From contig JAAYSB010000285.1 of NCBI GenBank assembly GCA_012518475.1, forward strand, positions 1 to 31,916: DNA of 31,916 nt. The letters run 5' to 3'. Under the pieces are notes generated by a model that did no database searches, was not told where the DNA came from, and saw nothing but the letters and a program-made list of their open reading frames with translations. Below, piece after piece: positions 8,109 to 14,373 of this stretch. How positions within the stretch are numbered: position 1 is the stretch's first letter; the number at the start of each line of letters is the position of its first letter. Made by a program: the position numbers and the translations under genes. The DNA comes from Intrasporangiaceae bacterium (lineage in GTDB: Bacteria > Actinomycetota > Actinomycetes > Actinomycetales > Dermatophilaceae).

Positions 8109-8276
8109 ATGGCTGAGACACAGAAGTGGGAGTACGCGACCGTGCCGCTCATCGTGCACGCGACCAAGCAGATCCTCGACCAGTGGGGCGAGGATGGCTG
8201 GGAGCTCGTGCAGGTGCTCGTCAACCCGGACAGCGGCGGCCTCGTGGCCTACCTCAAGCGACCGGTGACGGCGTGA
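8109..8276 (+). CDS. DUF4177 small protein
   Basis: 55 residues: MAETQKWEYATVPLIV, then a WGEDGWELVQVLV segment and VAYLKRP. This matches the DUF4177 pattern (KWEY at the N-terminus, then GWELV and YLKRP). Function unknown. It is divergent from the ATPase pair (96 bp between starts) and its stop overlaps the RidA start by 4 bp (GTGA), so it is coupled to the RidA/Nudix/MBL operon. A short protein encoded at this place in M. tuberculosis (Rv3678A) appears to be the counterpart. Confidence 0.88.
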   Translation: MAETQKWEYATVPLIVHATKQILDQWGEDGWELVQVLVNPDSGGLVAYLKRPVTA

Positions 8277-8743
8277 GCGCCGTCGAGGACCGTCTGGCCG
8301 AGCTCGGGCTCAGCGTCCCGACCGTGGCCAAGCCGGTCGCCGCCTATGTTCCCGCCGTGCAGGAGGGCGACCTCGTGTTCACCTCCGGGCAGCTCCCGAT
8401 GGTCGACGGGTCGCTCGCGGCCACCGGGAAGGTCGGAGAGGGAGAGGGACTCGTCACCCCCGAGCAGGCCAAGGACCTGGCCCAGACCTGCGCCCTCAAT
8501 GCGATCGCTGCGGTCAAGGAGGTCGTCGGCGACCTCGACCGGGTCTCCCGCGTCGTCAAGGTCGTCGGCTTCGTCGCCTCCCAGCCGGACTTCACCGGGC
8601 AGCCGGGTGTCGTCAACGGAGCGTCCGAGCTGCTCGGTGCCGCCTTCGGAGACGCCGGCGTGCACGCCCGCTCGGCCGTCGGCGTGGCCGCGCTGCCCCT
8701 CGACGCCCCCGTCGAGGTGGAGATCATCGTCTCGGTGCGCTGA
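8273..8743 (+). CDS. RidA/YjgF-family protein
   Basis: 156 residues from a GTG start that overlaps the DUF4177 stop (GTGA). Recognisable RidA features are DLVFTSGQLPMVDG near 37-50, the QAKDLAQTCALNAIAAVKEVVGDL helix region, VVKVVGFVAS, and the C-terminal RSAVGVAALPLDAPVEVEIIV, in which the arginine is the usual imine-binding residue. RidA enzymes hydrolyse reactive enamine/imine intermediates made by PLP enzymes. At 156 residues it is longer than the classic 128-residue RidA and belongs to the actinobacterial YjgF_like subgroup. Second gene of the DUF4177-RidA-Nudix-MBL operon. Confidence 0.9.
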   Translation: MSAVEDRLAELGLSVPTVAKPVAAYVPAVQEGDLVFTSGQLPMVDGSLAATGKVGEGEGLVTPEQAKDLAQTCALNAIAAVKEVVGDLDRVSRVVKVVGFVASQPDFTGQPGVVNGASELLGAAFGDAGVHARSAVGVAALPLDAPVEVEIIVSVR

Positions 8744-8769
8744 GCGAAGGAGCCAGAAGGTGTCTGTGC

Positions 8770-9615
8770 ATGCGTGACTTCCATCTGAAGGGCCGGCGCC
8801 TCGGCGACGCTGCAGTCTCGTGGCTGCGCGGGGAGGTCGAGCCGACCGATCCGGTCCTCGCGTCCACGGTCATGCTCGTCCGTGCGGCGAACACGCGTTC
8901 CGGTCTCGAGGTCTTCCTCCAGCGGCGGGTCGCGTCGATGGAGTTCGCCCCGTCGGTGGTCGTCTTCCCGGGGGGGCGGGTTGACCCGCGCGATGCGCGC
9001 CCCGATGTCGAGTGGGTCGGCCGCTCACCCCAGGAGTGGGCAGAGGTCCTCGGCGTGGGTGAGGAGTCTGCCCGCCTGCTCGTGACAGCAGCGATCCGGG
9101 AGCTGTTCGAGGAGAGCGGCGTCCTGCTCGCGGGTCCGCACGCCGATGAGGTCGTCGCCGACGTGAGCTCGCCTGCCTGGCACGATCGCCGCACCCGACT
9201 GGCGAACCACGAGCTGTCGCTCGCCGAGGTGCTCACCGAGAACGAGCTGCTGCTCCGCAGCGACCTGCTCGGCTATCGGGCCCACTGGGTGACTCCCGAG
9301 TTCGAGCCCCGCCGCTATGACACGCGGTTCTTCGCGGCGACGCTGCCCGAGGGTCAGGTGCCGGACGACCAGACCAGTGAGGTCGACCACGCCGACTGGG
9401 CCGATCCTGCCGAGGTCCTCGACGCCCTGGCAGAGGGCGAGGTGCTCATGTTCCCCCCGACCCAGGTCTGCCTGGAGGACCTGACCGATGCCGGATCCCT
9501 CGCCGCGGCGGCGACCGACTTTGCCGACGTCCCCGTCGTCACGCCCGAGCTGATGCGGCTCGACGGCGGCGAGCTCGTGCTCCGGATCCCGCTGTCGGAG
9601 AGGGGATCCCAGTGA
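8770..9615 (+). CDS. Nudix hydrolase, NUDT19-like
   Basis: 281 residues from the ATG at 8770, with AGAAGG ending 9 bases upstream. FPGGRVD lies at 66-72 and AAIRELFEESGVLL at 107-120, so the Nudix box is split by an insert of about 35 residues, as in the NUDT19/RP2-like subfamily that includes peroxisomal CoA diphosphatases. Nudix enzymes cleave nucleoside diphosphates linked to another moiety; the substrate here is unknown, with CoA or acyl-CoA one possibility. The stop codon overlaps the GTG of the next gene by 4 bp (GTGA). Confidence 0.85.
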   Translation: MRDFHLKGRRLGDAAVSWLRGEVEPTDPVLASTVMLVRAANTRSGLEVFLQRRVASMEFAPSVVVFPGGRVDPRDARPDVEWVGRSPQEWAEVLGVGEESARLLVTAAIRELFEESGVLLAGPHADEVVADVSSPAWHDRRTRLANHELSLAEVLTENELLLRSDLLGYRAHWVTPEFEPRRYDTRFFAATLPEGQVPDDQTSEVDHADWADPAEVLDALAEGEVLMFPPTQVCLEDLTDAGSLAAAATDFADVPVVTPELMRLDGGELVLRIPLSERGSQ

Positions 9616-10424
9616 GTGCTCAGGCTCCCGCCTTCACCCAGGCGCCATGGTCGAGCGGTCAGGTCAGCCCGCACGCCTACTGTGTCCTCGCTCCGAACCC
9701 CGGCCCGATGACCCTGGACGGCACGAACACCTGGGTCGTCATGGCCCCCGACGGGGACGAGGCCATCGTCGTCGATCCCGGCCCGCTCGATGAGGCCCAC
9801 CTGGCTGAGGTGCTGCGTGTTGTCACCGAGCGCGGCGCGCGGGTCACCGAGACGATCCTCACGCACGGACACCTCGACCACAGTGAGGCCGGTCCGCGCT
9901 TCGGCGAGCTCACCGGGTCGAGGGTGCGGGCTGTCGGGCGTGGGCACGACGATCTCGGCGACGGTGATCTGGTCACTGCGGCGGGAGTCGACCTGCGCGT
10001 CGTCGCCACACCCGGGCATACCTCCGACTCGATCTCGTTCGCCCTCGAGGCCGATCGCGCGCTGCTCACTGGTGACATGATCCTCGGGCGGGGGACGACA
10101 GTGGTGGCGCACCCGGACGGCGAGCTCGCCGCATACCTCGCCTCGTTGGAGCGGATCCGGGCGCTGACCGGCGGGGGAGAGGTGACCGCGATCCTGCCGG
10201 GTCACGGGCCGGTCATCCCCGACGCGGCGGCGATGGTCGAGTTCTACCGGCTGCACCGGGCTGAGCGGCTCGACCAGGTGCGCGCTGCGCTCGCCGACGG
10301 AGCCGGCCAGGAGGACGACCCTGTCGAGGGGGTGCTCCGCCGGGTCTATTCCTCGGTTCCCGAGGCCGTCTGGCCGGCGGCACGGCTGAGCATCCGCGCA
10401 CAGCTCGACTACCTGCGCTCCTGA
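9612..10424 (+). CDS. Metallo-beta-lactamase fold hydrolase (LACTB2/Rv3677c-like)
   Basis: 270 residues from a GTG start overlapping the Nudix stop. Metal ligands are visible: THGHLDH (H85, H87, D89, H90), PGHT (H136), TGDMIL (D155) and PGHGP (H198). The N-terminal NPGPMTLDGTNTWV segment and a C-terminal winged-helix-like tail place it with LACTB2-type proteins, which act as hydrolases or endoribonucleases rather than beta-lactamases. It is the last gene of the DUF4177-RidA-Nudix-MBL run and is convergent with crp. Substrate unknown. Confidence 0.9.
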   Translation: MSAQAPAFTQAPWSSGQVSPHAYCVLAPNPGPMTLDGTNTWVVMAPDGDEAIVVDPGPLDEAHLAEVLRVVTERGARVTETILTHGHLDHSEAGPRFGELTGSRVRAVGRGHDDLGDGDLVTAAGVDLRVVATPGHTSDSISFALEADRALLTGDMILGRGTTVVAHPDGELAAYLASLERIRALTGGGEVTAILPGHGPVIPDAAAMVEFYRLHRAERLDQVRAALADGAGQEDDPVEGVLRRVYSSVPEAVWPAARLSIRAQLDYLRS

Positions 10425-10432
10425 CCACTCCT

Positions 10433-10515
10433 TTAACGGGTGGGGCGAGAAAGGGAGACTTCACCACGCTGCGGAAGCATGGTGAAGTCACCCCTTAACG
10501 GGTGGGGAGAGAAAG
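10433..10515. repeat. Two 21-bp direct repeats flanking a hairpin
   Basis: TTAACGGGTGGGG followed by one variable base and GAGAAAG occurs at 10433-10453 and 10495-10515 (20 of 21 identical; the variable base is C or A). The copies are 62 bp apart, in the convergent gap between the MBL and crp genes. Each copy can also form a short hairpin of its own: CCACTC with GGGTGG for the first and CACCC with GGGTG for the second. Confidence 0.85.
10457..10489. terminator. Bidirectional terminator between MBL and crp genes
   Basis: GACTTCACCA (10457-10466) and TGGTGAAGTC (10480-10489) form a perfect 10-bp stem with a 13-base loop between two convergent genes. In the minus direction it is followed by TCCCTTTCTC. 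It sits between the two direct repeats described separately. Confidence 0.75.
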
Positions 10516-10528
10516 TTGTGACGCAGTC

Positions 10529-11206
10529 CTAGCGGGCGCGGCGCTTGAGCCGGTCGACGTCCTGGAGGAGGACGGCGCGGGCCTCGAGCTTGAGCCAGCC
10601 GCGGGACGCGAAGTCCGCGAGGGCCTTGTTGACCGTCTCGCGGGAGGCGCCGACGAGCTGGGCCAGCTCCTCCTGGGTGAGGTCGTGGGCGACCATGATG
10701 CCCTGCTCGACCGGGCGGCCGAACCGACGGGAGAGATCGAGCAGTGCCTTCGCCACGCGGCCCGGGACATCGGTGAAGACGAGGTCGGCGAGGCTCTCGT
10801 TCGTCCGGCGCAGGCGACGGGCGAGGGCTGCGAGAAGCGTCCCCGCGACGTAGGGGCGGCTGGTGATGAACTGCTGGAGCTGCTCGTTGGAGAGCCCGAG
10901 GATCTGGGTCTCGGCGATAGCGGTAGCGGTCGCGGTGCGCGGGCCCGGGTCGAAGAGCGAGAGCTCGCCGAACATCTCACCAGGTCCGAGGATGGCGAGG
11001 AGATTCTCGCGGCCGTCACTCGAGGTGCGTCCGAGCTTGATCTTGCCCTCGACAATGACATACAGCTTGTCGCCCTGGTCGCCCTCGTTGAAGAGCACGT
11101 CGCCGCGCTCCATCCGTGACTTGACCATCGCTCCGAGGAGAGTCCGGGCAGCATCGTCATCGAGCGCGGCAAAGAGTGGCGAACGCCTCACAACATCGAG
11201 ATCCAC
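10529..11206 (-). CDS. crp: Crp/Fnr-family regulator (Crp/GlxR-like)
   Basis: 225 residues. The N-terminal cyclic-nucleotide-binding domain carries the phosphate-binding cassette FGELSLFDPGPRTATATA (79-96) with the E and R residues that contact cAMP. A dimerisation helix follows (about 120-145) and then a winged helix-turn-helix (TQEELAQLVGASRETVNKAL, 177-196). Length and motifs match actinobacterial Crp/GlxR, which bind TGTGA-N6-TCACA-like sites and control carbon and respiratory genes. Divergent from nth with a 74-bp gap, as in M. tuberculosis (Rv3676). I saw no clear Crp site in its own promoter region. Confidence 0.95.
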   Translation of the reverse strand: MDLDVVRRSPLFAALDDDAARTLLGAMVKSRMERGDVLFNEGDQGDKLYVIVEGKIKLGRTSSDGRENLLAILGPGEMFGELSLFDPGPRTATATAIAETQILGLSNEQLQQFITSRPYVAGTLLAALARRLRRTNESLADLVFTDVPGRVAKALLDLSRRFGRPVEQGIMVAHDLTQEELAQLVGASRETVNKALADFASRGWLKLEARAVLLQDVDRLKRRAR

Positions 11207-11280
11207 GAGGCACAGTCTGCCATGCCGCCGACCCCAGGGGGCATGTTGGACGCGCGAAGGCTACTGTGTGGCAGGTGCCG

Positions 11281-11994
11281 ATGATCGACGAGACCCCTCT
11301 CGCCCGCACCCGGCGCGCCCGACGGATGTATCGGCTGCTCCACGACCGGTACCCCTATGCGCACTGCGAGCTGGACTTCACGACCCCACTCCAGCTTCTG
11401 GTCGCGACGATCCTGTCAGCCCAGACCACCGACGTCGGCGTGAACAAGGTGACCCCGATCCTCTTCGAGAAGTACCCGACGGCGGCCGACTATGCCGGTG
11501 CCGACCGGGCGGAGATGGAGTCGATCGTCCAGCCGACCGGGTTCTTCCGCGCCAAGACGAACTCCCTCATCAACCTCGGGGCGGCTCTCGTCGAGCGCTT
11601 CGACGGCGAGGTGCCCCGGCGGCTCAAGGATCTGGTCACCCTTCCGGGCGTCGGCCGCAAGACCGCCAACGTCGTGCTCGGCAACGCCTTCAACGTCCCC
11701 GGGATCACTGTCGACACTCACGTCGCCCGCCTCGTGCAGCGCTTCGGGTGGACCGACGAGACCGACCCCGTCGCCATCGAGCACGCTGTCGGCTCACTCT
11801 TCCCACGGCGGGACTGGACGATGCTGTCCCACGTCCTCATCTTCCACGGCCGACGCACCTGCCATGCCCGCAGACCTGCTTGCGGGGCGTGCCCGGTGGC
11901 TCGGCTCTGCCCCTCCTTCGGGACCGGCGAGACCGACCCGGACCGTGCCGCGAAGCTGCTCAAGTACGAGCTCGCGCCGGGGGCTTCCCGATGA
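11281..11994 (+). CDS. nth: Endonuclease III (DNA glycosylase/AP lyase)
   Basis: 237 residues from the ATG at 11281. In-frame GTG codons at 11266 and 11275 are alternatives and no strong ribosome-binding site decides. The helix-hairpin-helix LPGVGRKTANVVLGNAF (121-137) holds the catalytic lysine K127, and the catalytic aspartate is D145 in VDTHV. The four cluster cysteines are C194, C201, C204 and C210 (C-x6-C-x2-C-x5-C). The enzyme removes oxidised pyrimidines and nicks the abasic site in base excision repair. Its stop overlaps the start of the Nudix gene (ATGA), so the two are translationally coupled. Confidence 0.96.
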   Translation: MIDETPLARTRRARRMYRLLHDRYPYAHCELDFTTPLQLLVATILSAQTTDVGVNKVTPILFEKYPTAADYAGADRAEMESIVQPTGFFRAKTNSLINLGAALVERFDGEVPRRLKDLVTLPGVGRKTANVVLGNAFNVPGITVDTHVARLVQRFGWTDETDPVAIEHAVGSLFPRRDWTMLSHVLIFHGRRTCHARRPACGACPVARLCPSFGTGETDPDRAAKLLKYELAPGASR

Positions 11995-12659
11995 CCGGGG
12001 CGCCGCAGCCGGCCTGGATGACCCGGGTGCTCGAGAAGATCGTCCACGACCCGCCGCAGTACTTCGAGCAGTTCCGGCCCCCGCCGGACCCGCCACGACG
12101 CTCCGCCGTGCTCATGCTGTTCGGCCCGGACCCCCGCGGCGGTGAGGATGTCGTCCTCACCGAGCGGTCCCACACGATGCGATCGCACGCCGCCCAGGTG
12201 TCCTTCCCCGGCGGTGGCCTCGAGGACCAGGACAGTGGCCCCATCGACGCGGCTCTGCGCGAGGCCGAGGAGGAGGTGGGGGTCGACCCCGCGTCCGTCT
12301 CGATCGCCGGCAGGTTCCCCCCGCTCTTCCTCGGGCCGTCCGGACACGCGGTCACGCCTGTGCTCGGCTGGTGGTCGCAGCCCGGCCCGATCGGCGTCGT
12401 CGACGAGACCGAGGTGGCCCACGTCGCGAGGGTGCCCGTTCCGGAGCTGCTCGATCCGGCGAACCGGTTCACCGTCGTCGGGCCGCACGGCTATCGAGGA
12501 CCCGCCTTCTCGGCAGGCGGGCTGTTCGTCTGGGGCTTCACCGCGATGCTGCTCAACGTCCTGTTCGAGCTCGCTGACCTCACCGAGCCGTGGGACGAGG
12601 GGCTCGAGCGCGATCTGCCCCAGCACATCATCGAGGCCTGGCTGCGCGGCCGGCCCTGA
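11991..12659 (+). CDS. Nudix hydrolase of the CoA pyrophosphatase type
   Basis: 222 residues; ATG overlaps the nth stop by 4 bp. LTERSHTMRSHAAQVSFPGG (57-75 region) is the extension upstream of the Nudix box typical of CoA diphosphatases (NUDT7/8, UPF0035), and AALREAEEEVGV (87-98) is the Nudix helix with catalytic glutamates. These enzymes cleave CoA or oxidised CoA to 3',5'-ADP and phosphopantetheine, so a sanitation or CoA-turnover role is likely. It corresponds in position to Rv3672c. In mycobacteria MarP follows; here a convergent EphE-like gene follows directly. Confidence 0.9.
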   Translation: MTGAPQPAWMTRVLEKIVHDPPQYFEQFRPPPDPPRRSAVLMLFGPDPRGGEDVVLTERSHTMRSHAAQVSFPGGGLEDQDSGPIDAALREAEEEVGVDPASVSIAGRFPPLFLGPSGHAVTPVLGWWSQPGPIGVVDETEVAHVARVPVPELLDPANRFTVVGPHGYRGPAFSAGGLFVWGFTAMLLNVLFELADLTEPWDEGLERDLPQHIIEAWLRGRP

Positions 12660-12663
12660 CCCT

Positions 12664-12700
12664 CGCCGCCACCGCCTCGCACCTGCGAAGCATGGCGGCG
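12664..12700. terminator. Bidirectional terminator, nested hairpin
   Basis: CGCCGCCA (12664-12671) and TGGCGGCG (12693-12700) form a perfect 8-bp outer stem. Inside it TCGCA (12677-12681) and TGCGA (12684-12688) pair. It fills the 67-bp gap between the convergent Nudix and EphE-like genes. Confidence 0.65.
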
Positions 12701-12726
12701 ACAGCGCTTGCTGCAGCGATCGCTCG

Positions 12727-13665
12727 TCAGCTGGGGGTGACCTCGTCCGGCCGGTCCTGCCGCTCCAGCCAGTGCAGGATGAGCTGCGACGTGACCTCCG
12801 GAGCCTCCTCCGGGACGAAGTGTCCGATGCCGGGCAGCAGGTGGGCGGAGAAGGTGCCGCCGACATACGACGCGCTCCGGGGCATGAGTCCGGGGAGGAC
12901 GACCGGGTCCGTCGCGCCGTGCAGCGCGAGCACGTCCATGGGGAGCCGGGACTTCAGCGCTGCGGCGAGCTGCCAGCCGCTCGGGCGCAGCTGCGAGCGG
13001 ACCAGCCACCTGTAGTGCTCGGCAGCACAGTCCGCGACGAACGGCTGGGCGAGTGCGGCTGTGTAGCGCCTCACCTCCTCCTCGGAAGGGAAGCCGGGCG
13101 ACCCCGACGCAGACCTCAGCCTGGACGCGACATAACCGTCCTTGGTCATCTCCCGCTCGGGGAGGAAGGGGGTCTGCATCCCGGCGAGGTAGCGGCCGGC
13201 GAGGAACTGCCGGGGGCTGGCGACGAGGGACGTGCGCAGCACGCGGGGGTGCGGCATTGCGATGGACACCAGCCCGCGGACCGTTCGGGGCTGGAGATAC
13301 GCGGTGGCCCAGGCGATCCAGCCGCCGAGGCCGTGACCGACGAGGACGGCGTCGTCGGCCCCGAGACTGCGCACGACCGCGGCGATGTCCCGGCTGGCCG
13401 TGAAGGTGTCATGACCGCGAGGGGTGCGGTCCGAGGCTCCGAAACCACGCAGGTCGAGGGCCGCGGCCCGGAACCCGGCGGCCGCGAGGACGGGCAGCTG
13501 GTGCCGCCACATCCACCAGAACTGCGGAAAACCGTGCAGCAGGAGGACGAGCGGACCCTCTCCCTGCTCGGCGACGTGGAACCGGGAACCGTTGGCAGCG
13601 ACGAACCGGTGGGTCCAGGGGCCCTCGACGAGGATGTCGTCCACGCCGTCGGAGCGGATACTCAT
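12727..13665 (-). CDS. EphE-like alpha/beta hydrolase lacking the nucleophile
   Basis: 312 residues from the ATG at 13665, 29 bp after the stop of the holin-X gene, so probably the second gene of a minus-strand pair. The fold is clear: HGFPQFWW (44-51, oxyanion region), DLRGFGASDR (71-80), the nucleophile elbow VGHGLGG (109-115), acidic residue D253 in HGATDP and catalytic histidine H282 in GIGHFVPEEAPE. Epoxide hydrolases have Asp and lipases have Ser at the third elbow position. Here codon 112 (13332-13330) is GGC, glycine, so the normal mechanism is not possible as written. The rest of the triad is kept. It may be a catalytically dead family member, a binding protein, or carry a point mutation. 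Position matches Rv3670 (ephE). Confidence 0.87.
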   Translation of the reverse strand: MSIRSDGVDDILVEGPWTHRFVAANGSRFHVAEQGEGPLVLLLHGFPQFWWMWRHQLPVLAAAGFRAAALDLRGFGASDRTPRGHDTFTASRDIAAVVRSLGADDAVLVGHGLGGWIAWATAYLQPRTVRGLVSIAMPHPRVLRTSLVASPRQFLAGRYLAGMQTPFLPEREMTKDGYVASRLRSASGSPGFPSEEEVRRYTAALAQPFVADCAAEHYRWLVRSQLRPSGWQLAAALKSRLPMDVLALHGATDPVVLPGLMPRSASYVGGTFSAHLLPGIGHFVPEEAPEVTSQLILHWLERQDRPDEVTPS

Positions 13666-13694
13666 GCCGGTCAGGCTCTCACCTTCGCGCGCGG

Positions 13695-14102
13695 TCAGGA
13701 ACGGGTAGCGTCCTTGACGGCGGCAACCGTCAGCTGGGCCTGCTCGATGGCCTTCTCGGGCTTGGGCTTGCTCTTGCTCAGGGCGTTCTTCCCGAGGACG
13801 CCAAGGATCGCGGCGACGAGGAGGAGGACGACGGTGACGATGAGGTACCCGGCCCACAGTGGCAGCCAGATCGCGATGACGTGGGCCAGGGTGTGGAACA
13901 GATAGATGAGGGCGAACACCGCGAGGATGCCGGCTCCGACGAGCAGTCCAGCGCCCTTGCCCATGACCTTGGCGCCCTTGCTCACCTCCGCCTTCGCCAA
14001 GGCGATCTCGGACTTGACGATCCCTGAGATGTCGTGGCTCGCGTCAGCCACGAGCTGACTGATCGTCCGCTCGTTCTCTCGCAGGTCTTCTCGCTGGCTC
14101 AT
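13695..14102 (-). CDS. Actinobacterial holin-X/DUF1469 membrane protein
   Basis: 135 residues from the ATG at 14102. The N-terminus is soluble and amphipathic (SQLVADASHDISGIVKSEIALAKAEV, about 15-40), followed by two hydrophobic segments (about 50-75 and 79-104) and a basic Lys/Pro-rich tail. This is the pattern of the phage-holin-like superfamily of actinobacterial proteins (DUF1469). The name is by fold similarity; there is no sign of phage genes nearby and no lysis role should be inferred. Position matches Rv3669. It is divergent from the mrp operon across 271 bp. Confidence 0.85.
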   Translation of the reverse strand: MSQREDLRENERTISQLVADASHDISGIVKSEIALAKAEVSKGAKVMGKGAGLLVGAGILAVFALIYLFHTLAHVIAIWLPLWAGYLIVTVVLLLVAAILGVLGKNALSKSKPKPEKAIEQAQLTVAAVKDATRS

Positions 14103-14158
14103 CGATTCCTCGCTCGTCGGGGCAGCCGGCGCCTGGAGCGCCGTTCGGACTGAACGCA

Positions 14159-14185
14159 CAGGTATGCGGCCGCACCGCATACCTG
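14159..14185. promoter_or_regulatory. Palindrome CAGGTATGCGG/CCGCATACCTG upstream of holin-X and mrp genes
   Basis: CAGGTATGCGG (14159-14169) and CCGCATACCTG (14175-14185) are perfect 11-bp arms around a 5-base centre, 57 bp upstream of the holin-X start. It could be an operator or a leader hairpin. The inner 9 bases are shared with the terminator-like palindrome at 20193-20225 on the other side of the mrp operon. Confidence 0.7.
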
Positions 14186-14257
14186 AAACTCACCTGACCT
14201 TATCGCGGGGGTGAACCTTGGGAGCGCCGGTCGGGAAGGTCGCTTCGGGTCCTCGCC

Positions 14258-14292
14258 CCCGTGCGTTACGCACGGGCTCGCGCCGGTAGACT
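14258..14292 (+). promoter_or_regulatory. 19-bp operator-like palindrome next to a possible mrp -10 box
   Basis: CCCGTGCGTTACGCACGGG (14258-14276) has two perfect 9-bp arms around one central base. A one-base loop cannot form an RNA hairpin as such, so a dimeric protein-binding site is the better reading. TAGACT (14287-14292) 10 bp downstream fits a -10 box (5 of 6 to TATAAT allowing G and C positions loosely), with the palindrome covering the place of the -35. The mrp start at 14374 is about 80 bp further on. The regulator is unknown. Confidence 0.55.
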
Positions 14293-14373
14293 GCAACCCC
14301 GATCACATTCGCCTCGCCGGAGTCACCTGTCCCTGCGGGGTCTCTCGGGTACTTCGACCGACCGACCTCGGAA

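Noticed and set aside
9612..10424. Antibiotic resistance beta-lactamase
   Set aside because: The metal motifs are of the LACTB2/glyoxalase-II-like superfamily branch in a conserved housekeeping operon; nothing points to beta-lactam hydrolysis.
13695..14102. Phage holin and prophage remnant
   Set aside because: The protein only shares the holin-like superfamily fold; there are no phage genes, and the syntenic gene is chromosomal in other actinobacteria.
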